The position numbers were made by a program, and so were the translations under genes. 64,000 bases of DNA from NCBI GenBank assembly GCA_963828705.1, contig CAWHGA010000014.1:57025-121024 (forward strand). The letters run 5' to 3'. Shown here one piece after another: positions 18,343-27,262 of this stretch. The stretch comes from CAWDJT01 sp963828705 (GTDB lineage: Bacteria; Desulfobacterota; Syntrophobacteria; Syntrophobacterales; Syntrophobacteraceae). The notes beneath the pieces are model-generated. The model made no database searches, had not been told where the DNA came from, and saw nothing but the letters and a program-made list of their open reading frames with translations. Position 1 is the stretch's first letter. Each line of letters begins with the position of its first letter.

Positions 18343-19528
18343 ATGGATTTTCAGCTCACAGACGAACAACGCATGATCAAGGAAACGGTCTACAAGTGGT
18401 CTCTCAATGAGCTTGGCCCGTTGCAGGAAAAAATCGACGAGGAAGACTGGTTTCCCCCGGACTTTTTCAAGAAATGTGCCGAAATCGGCATTCTCGGCAT
18501 CACCATGGATGAAAAATACGGTGGTTTGGGCGGCGATGTGCTTATGCAGACCCTGGCCATCGAAGAGATGAGCCGTTTCTGTCCCGGGCTGGCCATGTCC
18601 TACGGGGCTCATTCCAACCTTTGCGCCAACAATATCCACAAAAACGCCAATGAGATGCTCAAGGAGAAGTACCTGCCGCCGCTGATCCACGGAGAGAAGA
18701 TCGGCGCCCTGGGGCTCACCGAACCCAATGCCGGTTCCGACGCCATGAGCATGCGCACCCGGGCCGTCGAAAAGGGCGACAAATACATTCTCAACGGCAC
18801 CAAGATCTTCATCACCAACGGTCCCGTCGCCGACACCCTGCTGGTTTACGCCAAGACCGACCCGGACAAAGGGGCCAAAGGGATCAGCGCCTTCATCGTG
18901 GAAAAGGAGTTCCCCGGGTTTTCCGTGTCGCGCAAGCTGAAGAAGGTGGGCATGCGCGGATCGCCGACCGCCGAACTGGTGTTTGAAGACTGCGAAGTGC
19001 CTGCCGAAAACCTGGTGGGCGAGCACAACAACGGTGTCCATGTCATGACCAGCGGGCTCGGACATCGAGCGCATCGTCCTGGCTGGCGGTTCCGTGGGCA
19101 TGGCCCAGCAGGCCCTGGAATATTCCATCCGCTACTCGGTGGAGCGGGAGCAGTTCGGGCAGCCCATCGCCAAGTTCCAGATGATCCAGCAGAAGCTGGC
19201 CGACATGTATGCCCGCACCGAAGCGTCGCGCCTGCTGGTGTATCGGGCTGCGGAAACGGCGCAGCGCTCACCGCGCGGCGGCAAGGGTACGGAGCTCACC
19301 AAACAGGCGGCCGCGGCCATCCTGTTTGCGGCCGAAACGGCCACCTGGGTGTGCGATCAGGCCATCCAGATCCACGGCGGCTACGGCTATTGCCTGGAAT
19401 TTCCGGTGCAGAAGCTGTGGCGCGATGCCAAGCTCTATGAAATCGGCGCCGGCACCAGCGAAATCCGCCGCATGATCATCGCCCGCGAGCTCACCAAGGA
19501 AGAATTTGCCCGGCAGGGGAAGAAGTAA
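18343..19528 (+). CDS. Acyl-CoA dehydrogenase (isovaleryl-CoA type), one frame break
   Basis: FAD enzyme oxidising a short or branched acyl-CoA, passing electrons to ETF. N-terminal MDFQLTDEQRMIKETV, FAD/substrate segment LTEPNAGSDAMSMRTRA, ITNGPVADTLLVYAKT, and C-terminal YEIGAGTSEIRRMIIAREL are family signatures. The order of genes (liu type) favours isovaleryl-CoA. The frame breaks at about 19060 (GGGCTCGGACATC); dropping one G gives SGLDIERIVLAGGSVGMAQ. ATG at 18343 follows GGAGGAG by 6 bases. Confidence 0.9.
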
Positions 19529-19545
19529 CCGCCAAGGAGGGCATC

Positions 19546-20325
19546 ATGGAGCAGCCAGTGGTACTGGAGGAACGGCAGGATCAGGTGGTGTTGCTCACCC
19601 TCAACCGCCCCGAGGCGATGAATTCGTTCAATTTCGCCATGCTTCGCGGGCTGAAGGAGAAGGTGGAGGCCATCCAGTTCGATCCTGACGTGCGCGTGGT
19701 CATCATTACCGGGGCCGGCAAGGCGTTTTGCGCTGGTGCGGACCTGAAGGAGCGGGCGACCCTGGGCGAGCAGCAAGTCAAGGAATTCATCTTCACTATT
19801 CGCAACCTGTTCACCTTTATCGAATCCCTCAACAAACCGGTCATTGCCGCGGTCAATGGGGTGGCTCTGGGCGGCGGCACGGAACTGGCGCTGGCCTGCG
19901 ACCTCCGCATCGCTTCCACTGGCACCTCCATGGGGCTGACTGAAACCCGTCTGGCCATCATTCCCGGTGCTGGAGGCACTCAGCGTCTGCCGCGTCTGGT
20001 GGGGCGGGGTAAGGCCAAGGAATTGATCTTCACCGGCCGTCGGGTGGATGCCGAGGAAGCCCTGCAAATCGGTCTGGTCAATAAGGTTTGTCCACCGGAG
20101 ACCCTTCTCGATGAAGCCCGCGCGATGGCGGCCATGATCTGCGAGACTGGTCCCATTGCCATACAGCAGGCCAAGTATGCCATCAATCACGGTCTGGAAA
20201 CCGATCTCCACACGGGGCTGGCAATTGAATCCAACGCCTATTGGATCACCATTCCGACCGAGGACCGGTTGGAAGGACTGACGGCTTTCCGGGAGAAACG
20301 CAAACCGGTATATAGGGGAAGATAA
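19546..20325 (+). CDS. Enoyl-CoA hydratase/isomerase (methylglutaconyl-CoA hydratase-like)
   Basis: 259-residue crotonase. Oxyanion hole from GKAFCAGADLKERA and VNGVALGGGTELALACD; the acidic catalytic segment is GLTETRLAIIPGAGGTQRLPRL. In a cluster with acyl-CoA dehydrogenase, carboxyltransferase and HMG-CoA lyase, 3-methylglutaconyl-CoA hydration is the likely reaction. AAGGAGG precedes ATG 19546; 17 bp after the dehydrogenase. Confidence 0.92.
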   Translation: MEQPVVLEERQDQVVLLTLNRPEAMNSFNFAMLRGLKEKVEAIQFDPDVRVVIITGAGKAFCAGADLKERATLGEQQVKEFIFTIRNLFTFIESLNKPVIAAVNGVALGGGTELALACDLRIASTGTSMGLTETRLAIIPGAGGTQRLPRLVGRGKAKELIFTGRRVDAEEALQIGLVNKVCPPETLLDEARAMAAMICETGPIAIQQAKYAINHGLETDLHTGLAIESNAYWITIPTEDRLEGLTAFREKRKPVYRGR

Positions 20326-20376
20326 GGAATACCAGACTGGTAGCTGCACCTGTCCGATTCGGAAAGGGATGAAACC

Positions 20377-21980
20377 ATGGCCGATAGTAGAGTTGAGAAC
20401 CGATCTTTTTGGGAAAATGAAGAACTCAAGCTGGATGAACGGATCTATCAGGCCATGTGGCCGGGCGGCGAGGCCGCCATTAACCGCCTTATCAAACAGG
20501 GCAAACAACACGGCGCGTCAGCTCATCGCCAAGCTGATCGATGAGGACACCGAGTTTTTTGAATTATGCCGCCTGGCTGGATTCGGTATGGACTACCCCG
20601 AGGTCGAAGACGTGCCCTGCGGCGGTATCGTAACCGGGCTGGGTAAGATCCATGGAAACTGGACCATGATCGTTGCCAACGACAGCCGCGTCAAGGCCGG
20701 GACCTATTTCCCGATCACGCTGAAAAAGCACATGCGAGCTCAGGCCATTGCCGAACGCTGTGGTTTGAACTGTGTCTACATCGCCGATTCGGGTGGCGCC
20801 TACCTGCCCATGCAGGCTGACGTCTTCCCCGACGATCAGCACTTCGGTTCGATGTTCTACAACATGGCGCGGATGTCGGCCATGGGGCTCAAACAGGTCA
20901 CCATGAGTACTGGCGGGAATACGGCGGGCGGCGCATACATGGTGTTTATGGCCTGTCAATCGGTGATGATCGAGCGGCTGTCATATTCCTTTCTGGGTGG
21001 GCCACCGCTGGTCAAAGCTGCCACCGGCGAGGTGATTTCCGCCGAAGACCTCGGCGGGGCGCGGGTTCACACCCAGATCTCGGGCGGCGCCGACCATTTT
21101 TGCCATAACCAGGATGAAGCTGTGGTCAAAGTGCGCGAGATCCTGTCCCTGGAGCCGCCCCAGAAACTGCACCTGCATCGTTATGCGGAAGTGCCGCCGC
21201 GGGTGCCGATGGAAACCATCTACGAAAACCTGCCGGCCAAGGTCCATCAGGGTATGAATGTGCGCGCTTTCCTGGAAGCCATCGCTGATGACAGCCAATT
21301 CTTTGAATACAAGCGCAACTATGCCATGGGCCGCGGTGACAACATCGTGGCGGGTAAGCTGCTCATCAAAGGACTCCCCGTGGGGATTATTGCTTCCAAC
21401 GGTCTGGGTATTATCTTTGTGGAGGCGGCGCGCAAAGCCACCGAATGGATCATCCGCTGTTCCCAGGACAAGACCCCGATTCTTGTTCATCCAGAGTTCG
21501 CCGGGCTACATGGTGGGGTCGGAATCGGAACACATGGGGATTGGCAAATATGGTGCCGATATGGTGCGATCGGTATCCTGCGCTCAGGTGCCACGGTTGC
21601 AGCTGGTTATCGGACCGGACAACGGCGCGGCCAACTATGGTATGTGCGGCCGGGCTTACCGCCCGCATTTTCTGTTTTCCACCATGCGCGCTCGGACGTC
21701 GGTGATGAGCGGCCGCTCGGCAGCTGAGGTGCTGCTGTCCATCGAAGAGCGCAAGCGCGAAGGTCAGGGCGAGCCCATGAGCGTCGAAGAAAAACAGGCT
21801 TTTCGCCAGCAGATGATGGACAAATACGATGGTGAAGCCCATCCCTTTTTCTGCGGGGCGCGGCTGCTCACCGACCGGGTGCTGAAGTTCGGTGAAATCC
21901 GGGATTGGTTGGCCATGGCTGTTGAAGTGAGTGTCCTTCGACCCATCGGTGAACCGGCCTTTGGTAATCTGCGCTTCTAG
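20377..21980 (+). CDS. Acyl-CoA carboxylase carboxyltransferase subunit (MCC beta-like), two frame breaks
   Basis: About 533 residues after repair. Two crotonase-fold halves: an acyl-CoA domain with IADSGGAYLPMQADVFPDD and TMSTGGNTAGGAYMVFMACQ, and a biotin/carboxybiotin domain with FIQSSPGYMVGSESEHMGIGKYGADMV-type sequence. This is the biotin-dependent carboxyltransferase of methylcrotonyl-CoA carboxylase or a glutaconyl-CoA decarboxylase-like relative. The start ATG 20377 reads MADSRVENRSFWENEE; frame breaks occur at about 20509 (extra C in CAAACAACACGG) and 21483 (extra T in ATTCTTGTTC). No biotin carrier or biotin carboxylase lies in the window. Confidence 0.87.
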
Positions 21981-22146
21981 CACCGGCGAATGATCCCGTG
22001 GGGGCCTGTCCAAGAAGCAGCAGCAAGTGCGGACCTCGTCAGCTCCCGACGGGTCGATGGTCTTTTAGACAAGCACACGTGACAGACGAAGGCGGTTTTC
22101 AGAAAAGCCCAAAGCGAATCCGACAATGATAGAGGAGAGCGAGATC

Positions 22147-23166
22147 ATGGCACAGATGAACTATCCTAAGAGAGTGATGTTGGGTGATATTACTGTTCGT
22201 GACGGTTTTCAGCATGAAGAGAAGTTCATTCCTACCGATGCTAAACTCTGGCTGGCGGAGCAGTTGGTGCTGGCTGGGTTCAAACGGATTGAACTGACCA
22301 ACTTCGGCAATCCCAAGGGGATGCCGCAGTTCAAGGACGCCGATGAACTGATGAAACGCGTGCGCAGCAGCAAGAAGATCGGTCACCTGCTCAAGGATGT
22401 GGAAATCACCGCCATCACCATCCGCGAGAAGGCCCTGGAGCGCGCTATTCAAGCTCGCAAGGAGGGCTGGGGGCCGGACCGCATCCTGTTTATGGTTTCT
22501 ACCAGCGAATCCCACCACCGCACCAATTCCGGGTTGTCCCTGGCAGATTACTGGAAGATGTGCGAGCAGTATATTCCCCTGGCGCACGATGCCGGTCTGA
22601 AGGTCTGTGGCACGGTCAGCACCATCTGGGGCTGCCCCATCGAAGGACCCACCGAACTCAAGAAAGCGGTGGAATTCACTCAGCGGTGGTTGGACATCGG
22701 TGCCGATGACATCGAACACGCCGACCACGACGGTTCTGCTCCCCCCAACAAGGTATTTGAATATTTCTCCATGATCCTCGACGCCATCCCCGATCCCAGC
22801 AAGCATGTGGCCCATTTCCACTATACCCGCGGTTGGGGCCTGGCCAACGTGTTGGCGGCACTCAATGCCGGCATCACCCACTTCGAAAGTACCCTCGGCG
22901 CTATCGGTGGACAGCCGGCTAACTTCGTGGACGGTGTGCCGGTGGCCGGAACCGGCGAGTATTATTACACGGACCCCAGCATCACCGGCCTGGTCAGCAC
23001 CGAAGACACGGTGGTGATGATGGATGAGATGGGCATAGAAACAGGTGTGGATGTGGACAAAATACTCCAGGTCGGCGGCATGGTGGAAAGGATTGTCGGG
23101 CGGCGGCTGCGTTCCGAATGCGTCCATACCGGTCGGATTCCCAAGAGTCTAACCGCTCGTCGCTAA
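22147..23166 (+). CDS. Hydroxymethylglutaryl-CoA lyase-type aldolase
   Basis: DRE-TIM metallolyase, 339 residues. Begins with MLGDITVRDGFQHEEKFIPT (DRDGxQ catalytic start), has ELTNFGNPKGMPQ, IEHADHDGSAPPNK and HFHYTRGWGLANVLAA (metal His-x-His), with a final GGMVERIVGRRL. It would cleave HMG-CoA to acetyl-CoA and acetoacetate. ATG 22147 is preceded by GAGGAGAGCGAG. The 166 bp before it hold no gene. Confidence 0.9.
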   Translation: MAQMNYPKRVMLGDITVRDGFQHEEKFIPTDAKLWLAEQLVLAGFKRIELTNFGNPKGMPQFKDADELMKRVRSSKKIGHLLKDVEITAITIREKALERAIQARKEGWGPDRILFMVSTSESHHRTNSGLSLADYWKMCEQYIPLAHDAGLKVCGTVSTIWGCPIEGPTELKKAVEFTQRWLDIGADDIEHADHDGSAPPNKVFEYFSMILDAIPDPSKHVAHFHYTRGWGLANVLAALNAGITHFESTLGAIGGQPANFVDGVPVAGTGEYYYTDPSITGLVSTEDTVVMMDEMGIETGVDVDKILQVGGMVERIVGRRLRSECVHTGRIPKSLTARR

Positions 23167-23354
23167 TGGCCAATCTGCAATCGTGCGCTGCAGAGGCTCT
23201 TGATCGTCGATCTTCCGCGCCGGCGGAAATCCAGGAATGAGCCTTTCCGGATGGAAACCAGCCATGGAGGACGGTTCTAGGGCGGCGCACGGGCGTGGGT
23301 GATCAGATCCAACGGTTGGTCAACTGCATCAACAGGTCAGCAAGGCACCCGTGA

Positions 23355-23385
23355 AGCACCAGGAGCTTTTTCTGGTGCTTTTTTT
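23355..23385 (+). terminator. Rho-independent terminator of the acyl-CoA operon
   Basis: AGCACCAG pairs with CTGGTGCT across a 9-base loop, followed by seven T. Located 190 bp after the HMG-CoA lyase stop with no gene between, so it should end that operon. Confidence 0.85.
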
Positions 23386-23519
23386 ATGAAATCGGGGTAT
23401 GGGTCTGCCTTGGCAGCCGCTCCAGGTTCAGTCCATCATCGCACCTTCAGATCGCCGTGTAACCCGCATGGGATTCGATTCCGGTTTGGATTTGAACTGC
23501 CGATTGGCGAAGGCGCCCG

Positions 23520-23560
23520 TTGGCATTAATACCCCCAGAACAGGGGGGACTGGATGCCAA
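23520..23560 (+). other. Nested palindrome, possible structured leader
   Basis: TTGGCAT (23520) pairs with ATGCCAA (23554), and inside it CCCCC pairs with GGGGG. It lies 150 bp upstream of the ExbB-like gene. It does not match the riboswitch cores I know (c-di-GMP, guanidine and fluoride were considered). Confidence 0.35.
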
Positions 23561-23705
23561 ACGAAAGATCACTGTGGGCTGGATCGTTGCGTCCAAGCAT
23601 GTTCCCAGTGGCTGGGATCAGCCATGGGCTACTCCAAATCCCTGGTGACAAGAACCGCCATCCGAACATACGGTCGGGTAGCCGCTACCTGGTGAGGACC
23701 TGCTT

Positions 23706-24650
23706 ATGGAATATGGGTTGAGGAAATACGAAGCCTGGCAGCGTTTCTTGTGGTTTCTCTTCTTTCTGCTCTGCCTATTGCTGGCCGTACCGTTCCAGGG
23801 GTTCTACCTTGGATCGGTGGCGGTGACCCCGGTGAAGAGCACCGGGTTGGATGTGTTCAAATCGCTGGAATTCTGGCACCAACAACAGTGGGTCCATGCA
23901 AAGCCGTTGGGGAGTTGGCTGGCCTATCTGGCATGGGTTCTGGGTCTGATTATGGCGGGGCGGCTCTTGTGGTTGGCGTGGCAGTTTTTTGGCAAATGGG
24001 CTTTGGCCAGAACCTTTCCCGAAATGAACATGCAGCCTAAGGATCGAGGGCCTGTCGCCCATGGCGGCCGCCAACGCAAGCTTCCCGATGCATTGGTGTT
24101 CTGGAGTGAGCGGTTGCGAAAGAGCCTGCTGCGCTTCGTGTTTCACGCCCACCAGCGCGCGCTTTTCACCTTTGGCAGTCCCCAGGGAATACTCATGGCT
24201 GATGACCTTCTGGACCGTCAGCACCGTTTGGCCGAGATCGACTGGCAGGTGCTCACTGGCGCCTGGGTCCCGTTCCGCTGGATCCTGCGGTTCCTGCCTT
24301 TGCTTGGGCTTCTGCAGACTTGCTGGTTGATCTACGAGCAGATTCAGCCGGTCCTTATAGGGCATAGGGACATCCAGGAACTGACCGCCACCTTGCTCCC
24401 GAGCGTCCTTCCCTTTGTGCAGGTGATGATGCTGACCCTCTTTTTCGCCCTAGGGTACGGCCTGGTGAGTCGGGTTGAAAATCTCTATCTGGCCAACCTT
24501 GACGCTCTCTTCTATGATCGTTTGCTTTCCACCATGCCCATCCGCAGTTCAGACACGATCCTCATCCTGGAGGCCTTGCAGAAACACTTCAAGGAAGTCA
24601 ACGCAATGCTGGAACGGTTGGAACGTTCCATGATGGCAGGTAAGCGGTGA
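23706..24650 (+). CDS. MotA/TolQ/ExbB-like membrane protein
   Basis: 314 residues. Two N-terminal hydrophobic segments (residues about 12-35 and 70-93), then a cytoplasmic stretch, then LRFLPLLGLLQTCWLIYEQI and a final helix VMMLTLFFALGYGLVSRVENLYL with a helical tail. The topology and the LPLLGLL motif recall proton-channel subunits of the MotA/TolQ/ExbB family, but the match is distant and no ExbD/TolR/MotB partner is adjacent. Two chemoreceptors lie on the opposite strand next to it. Confidence 0.5.
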   Translation: MEYGLRKYEAWQRFLWFLFFLLCLLLAVPFQGFYLGSVAVTPVKSTGLDVFKSLEFWHQQQWVHAKPLGSWLAYLAWVLGLIMAGRLLWLAWQFFGKWALARTFPEMNMQPKDRGPVAHGGRQRKLPDALVFWSERLRKSLLRFVFHAHQRALFTFGSPQGILMADDLLDRQHRLAEIDWQVLTGAWVPFRWILRFLPLLGLLQTCWLIYEQIQPVLIGHRDIQELTATLLPSVLPFVQVMMLTLFFALGYGLVSRVENLYLANLDALFYDRLLSTMPIRSSDTILILEALQKHFKEVNAMLERLERSMMAGKR

Positions 24651-24796
24651 CGACTGCCACTGTCGGTCGGGCTGAGTAACCCTGCGGGGGTAAGGAGAGA
24701 TCGTGCCTCACCTGCACTGCCTTGGCCATGAGCACCGGGCACTGACGGGGGCATTTTCACGAAGACAAGAAGCCATCCCGTTGAGCTGGTTTATAG

Positions 24797-24816
24797 GCCC
24801 CCGCCTGCGCGGGGGC
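24797..24816. repeat. GC-rich inverted repeat
   Basis: GCCCCCGC and GCGGGGGC separated by four bases, between convergent genes. No T-run follows on either strand, so a rho-independent terminator is doubtful; a dispersed palindrome is as likely. Confidence 0.45.
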
Positions 24817-24850
24817 GACATCGGAGCGTTTTCCTGCAGCGGTTGGGTGC

Positions 24851-25800
24851 TCAAAAATCCTTGAAATCATCCTCATCAAGAGGAATCACCTGCTCGGGGC
24901 GAACTTCCTTGGCAGCGCCCAACCTGCCCGGTCTTGTGCTTCTGGGTCGTGGGACTGCTTGTGGGAGGGCCTTGCGGGACCCCACCCCGGACCGTCCTGG
25001 TGGCAACTGTTTTCGAACTGAGGATGGTTCCTTGCCTTCGTCTTTGTCGCCCACGGCGCCCACCAGGGTGACCATGTCCTTGACGTAGGAGCGCATCTGT
25101 TCTGCCTGGGCATTCATTTCTTCCGAGGCCGCCGCCGATTCTTCCGCGGTGGCGGCGTTCTGCTGAACCACCTTATCCATGTTGGATACGGCCTTGCCTA
25201 TCTGCTCAATGCCCTGAGCCTGTTCAGTGGAAGCAGCGGCGATCTCGGCGATCAGTTCGCCCACCTTCTGTGAAGCGGAAGTGGCCGCGGTGAAGTTCTG
25301 GCTGGTTTTGGCGGCAAGTTCGCTACCGCGTTGCACTCGCCCGGCGGTGCCCTCGATCAATGCGCTGGTGTTCTTAGCCGCTTCGGCAGCGCGCATGGCC
25401 AGATTACGGACTTCATCGGCGACCACAGCAAAACCGGCCCCCGCTTCCCCAGCCCGCGCCGCTTCCACCGCCGCATTCAAGGCCAACAGGTTGGTCTGGA
25501 AAGCGATCTCATCGATGGTCTTGATGATCTTCTGGGTTTCGGTGCTGGCAGTGGAGATTTCCACCATAGCCTGTGCCAGATCGGTCATGGAACGATCGGC
25601 GTCCTTCAGCATCTTGCCGACCTCTTGTCGCAGTGAGTTGGCTTGATTAGCGTTGTCGGCATTGCGTCGAGTCATGGAAGCCATCTGTTCCAGCGCCGAG
25701 GAAGACTCCTCGAGGGATGCGGCTTGGTCGGAGGCGCCTTCCGCCAGGGACTGACTGGAAGAAGAAACCTCCCCAGCAGCCGACGCCACCTGTTCGGCTC
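24851..25800 (-). repeat. About 950-bp near-identical copy shared with 27263-28210
   Basis: The 3' part of both chemoreceptor genes (signalling hairpin plus tail) matches almost base for base, with differences such as Ala/Ser and Ala/Glu codons. The 5' parts are unrelated. Both copies face the same way, so unequal crossing-over or gene conversion is possible. Confidence 0.85.
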
Positions 25801-27104
25801 CCTCAAAGAGCCCCCGGATGATCCGGGAAATGGGGCCGGTGACGTTACGCCGCAGGAACACGATGGATGCAGCTAGAACCAGCATCACGATAATCACGCT
25901 GACGATTACAGTCATGCCGATGATGTTCCTGGGTGTTTCCCGCAACTTGCTGTTTGGTGGTACCCACTTCGGTGGCAAAGGCGGTGGTCATGGAGTTGAT
26001 CTGTTGCTTGAGTGCCCCCTCCTTGCTTTGGGCCATTGTGTCGATATCATCGATATAAAGACCTGTGCCGATGACCCAATTCCATTCTTTGAAGAGTTTG
26101 ACGAAGGAGAGTTTGCCAACGGGCTTGTCTGCTCCGTATTTGGGCCATTGGTAGTCGACGAAGCCTTCCCCTTTTTCGCGACTGACCCTGGCGAATTCCA
26201 CGAAAAGGGCCTTCCCGTTAGGGTCCTTCTGATCGGAGAGATCCTTGCCGTTGAGTTCGGGTTTATAGGGGTGCATCACCATGGTCGGGTGCAGATCGTT
26301 GATCCAGAAATAGTCTTTGTTATCAGCGCCATACCGCAGGGCTTCGATCATCTTTGCAGCATTAGCCTTTAACTTGGTTTCCGCAACCTCCATGTAGATG
26401 CCCGACCCGATGACCCAATTCCACGGTTTGAATAGCTTCACAAAGGAGAGTTTAGGGACGGGTTTGTCCGAACCATACTTGGGCCAATGGTAGTCGACGA
26501 AGCCCTCTCCGTTTTCCTTGCAGGTCTTGGCGAATTCGACGAACAGGGCCTTACCGTTGGGATCCTTGGAGTCGGAGAGGTCCTTGCCGTTGAGTTCGGG
26601 TTTGTAGGGGTGCATGATCATGGTCGGGTGCAGATCGTTGATCCAGAAGTAGTCCTGGTTGTCAGGGCCGTAGCGCAGGGCCTTGATCATGTCAGAGGCC
26701 TTCTGTTGCTTTTCCTGCAAGCTCAGGCCGGGTGTCTTGTCGATGGCTTCGAGGATGCTAAAGGCAGTATTGACCGCATTCTGTAACGGTTCACGAAAGA
26801 CCTCTCTGAGTTTCTCGGGATCACGGGAGTCTCGGTAGGATTTTTCCAGCACCCCCATAACGGTCTGCACTTGCGAACTGAGGTATTCCTTTCTCCGCGC
26901 CATCAACTCATCCCGAAAAGCCTGTAGTTCTCTCTTGCCGTCGGCCTCCATCCGATTGGTGTTCTCGGTTCCAAGTCGTTCAATTTGAGAGATCATCTGC
27001 AGGCCAGTGCGTGAGATTTGCCAGGATGACATCGTTGCAACTGCTGCGCTGGTCACGACCACACCAGCTACGACGAACATTAGGGTTTTCGTGTTGATGT
27101 TCAT
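24851..27104 (-). CDS. Methyl-accepting chemotaxis protein with tandem Cache domains, one frame break
   Basis: About 750 residues after repair. N-terminal membrane helix (residues 8-27), then two successive Cache-type ligand domains, each with the block DYFWINDLHPTM-MHPYKPELNGKDLS followed by WNWVIG. A second membrane helix (VSVIIVMLVLAASIVF), HAMP region and the MCP hairpin tip EIAFQTNLLALNAAVEAARAGE follow. Tail ends IPLDEDDFKDF. The frame breaks at about 25943, where one extra base separates TTKQQV from RETPRNIIGMTV. GGGGGA lies 6 bases before the ATG. The 3' half is nearly identical to the next MCP gene. Confidence 0.9.
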
Positions 27105-27262
27105 GTTAATCCCCCGTAGGTTTCATCTGGCTTAAGTTCCAGCTCGTGAGATGATTTAGAGGCACTATGCCCCATGTCGGTTGACCAAGTTGCGTGGATA
27201 AACTGGCTTCCTCTCAGGCCCGTAAACGCTCGTTGCCTGAAATCCCAATTCGCCTTCGACTG

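Larger units (their letters stand above)
23167..23705. other. 539-bp gap, no gene seen
   Basis: Between the lyase and the ExbB-like gene. Contains the terminator at 23355-23385 and a nested palindrome at 23520-23560. Short open frames here lack recognisable sequence or start signals. Confidence 0.6.

Noticed and set aside
23460..23500. TTCGATTCC-like T-arm resembling a tRNA
   Set aside because: No acceptor stem, anticodon arm or CCA context could be folded around it.
23520..23560. Palindrome considered as a c-di-GMP riboswitch
   Set aside because: Conserved GGCAAACC and GACGCAAAGCC elements are absent.
24797..24816. GC palindrome considered as an MCP terminator
   Set aside because: No T-run on either strand.
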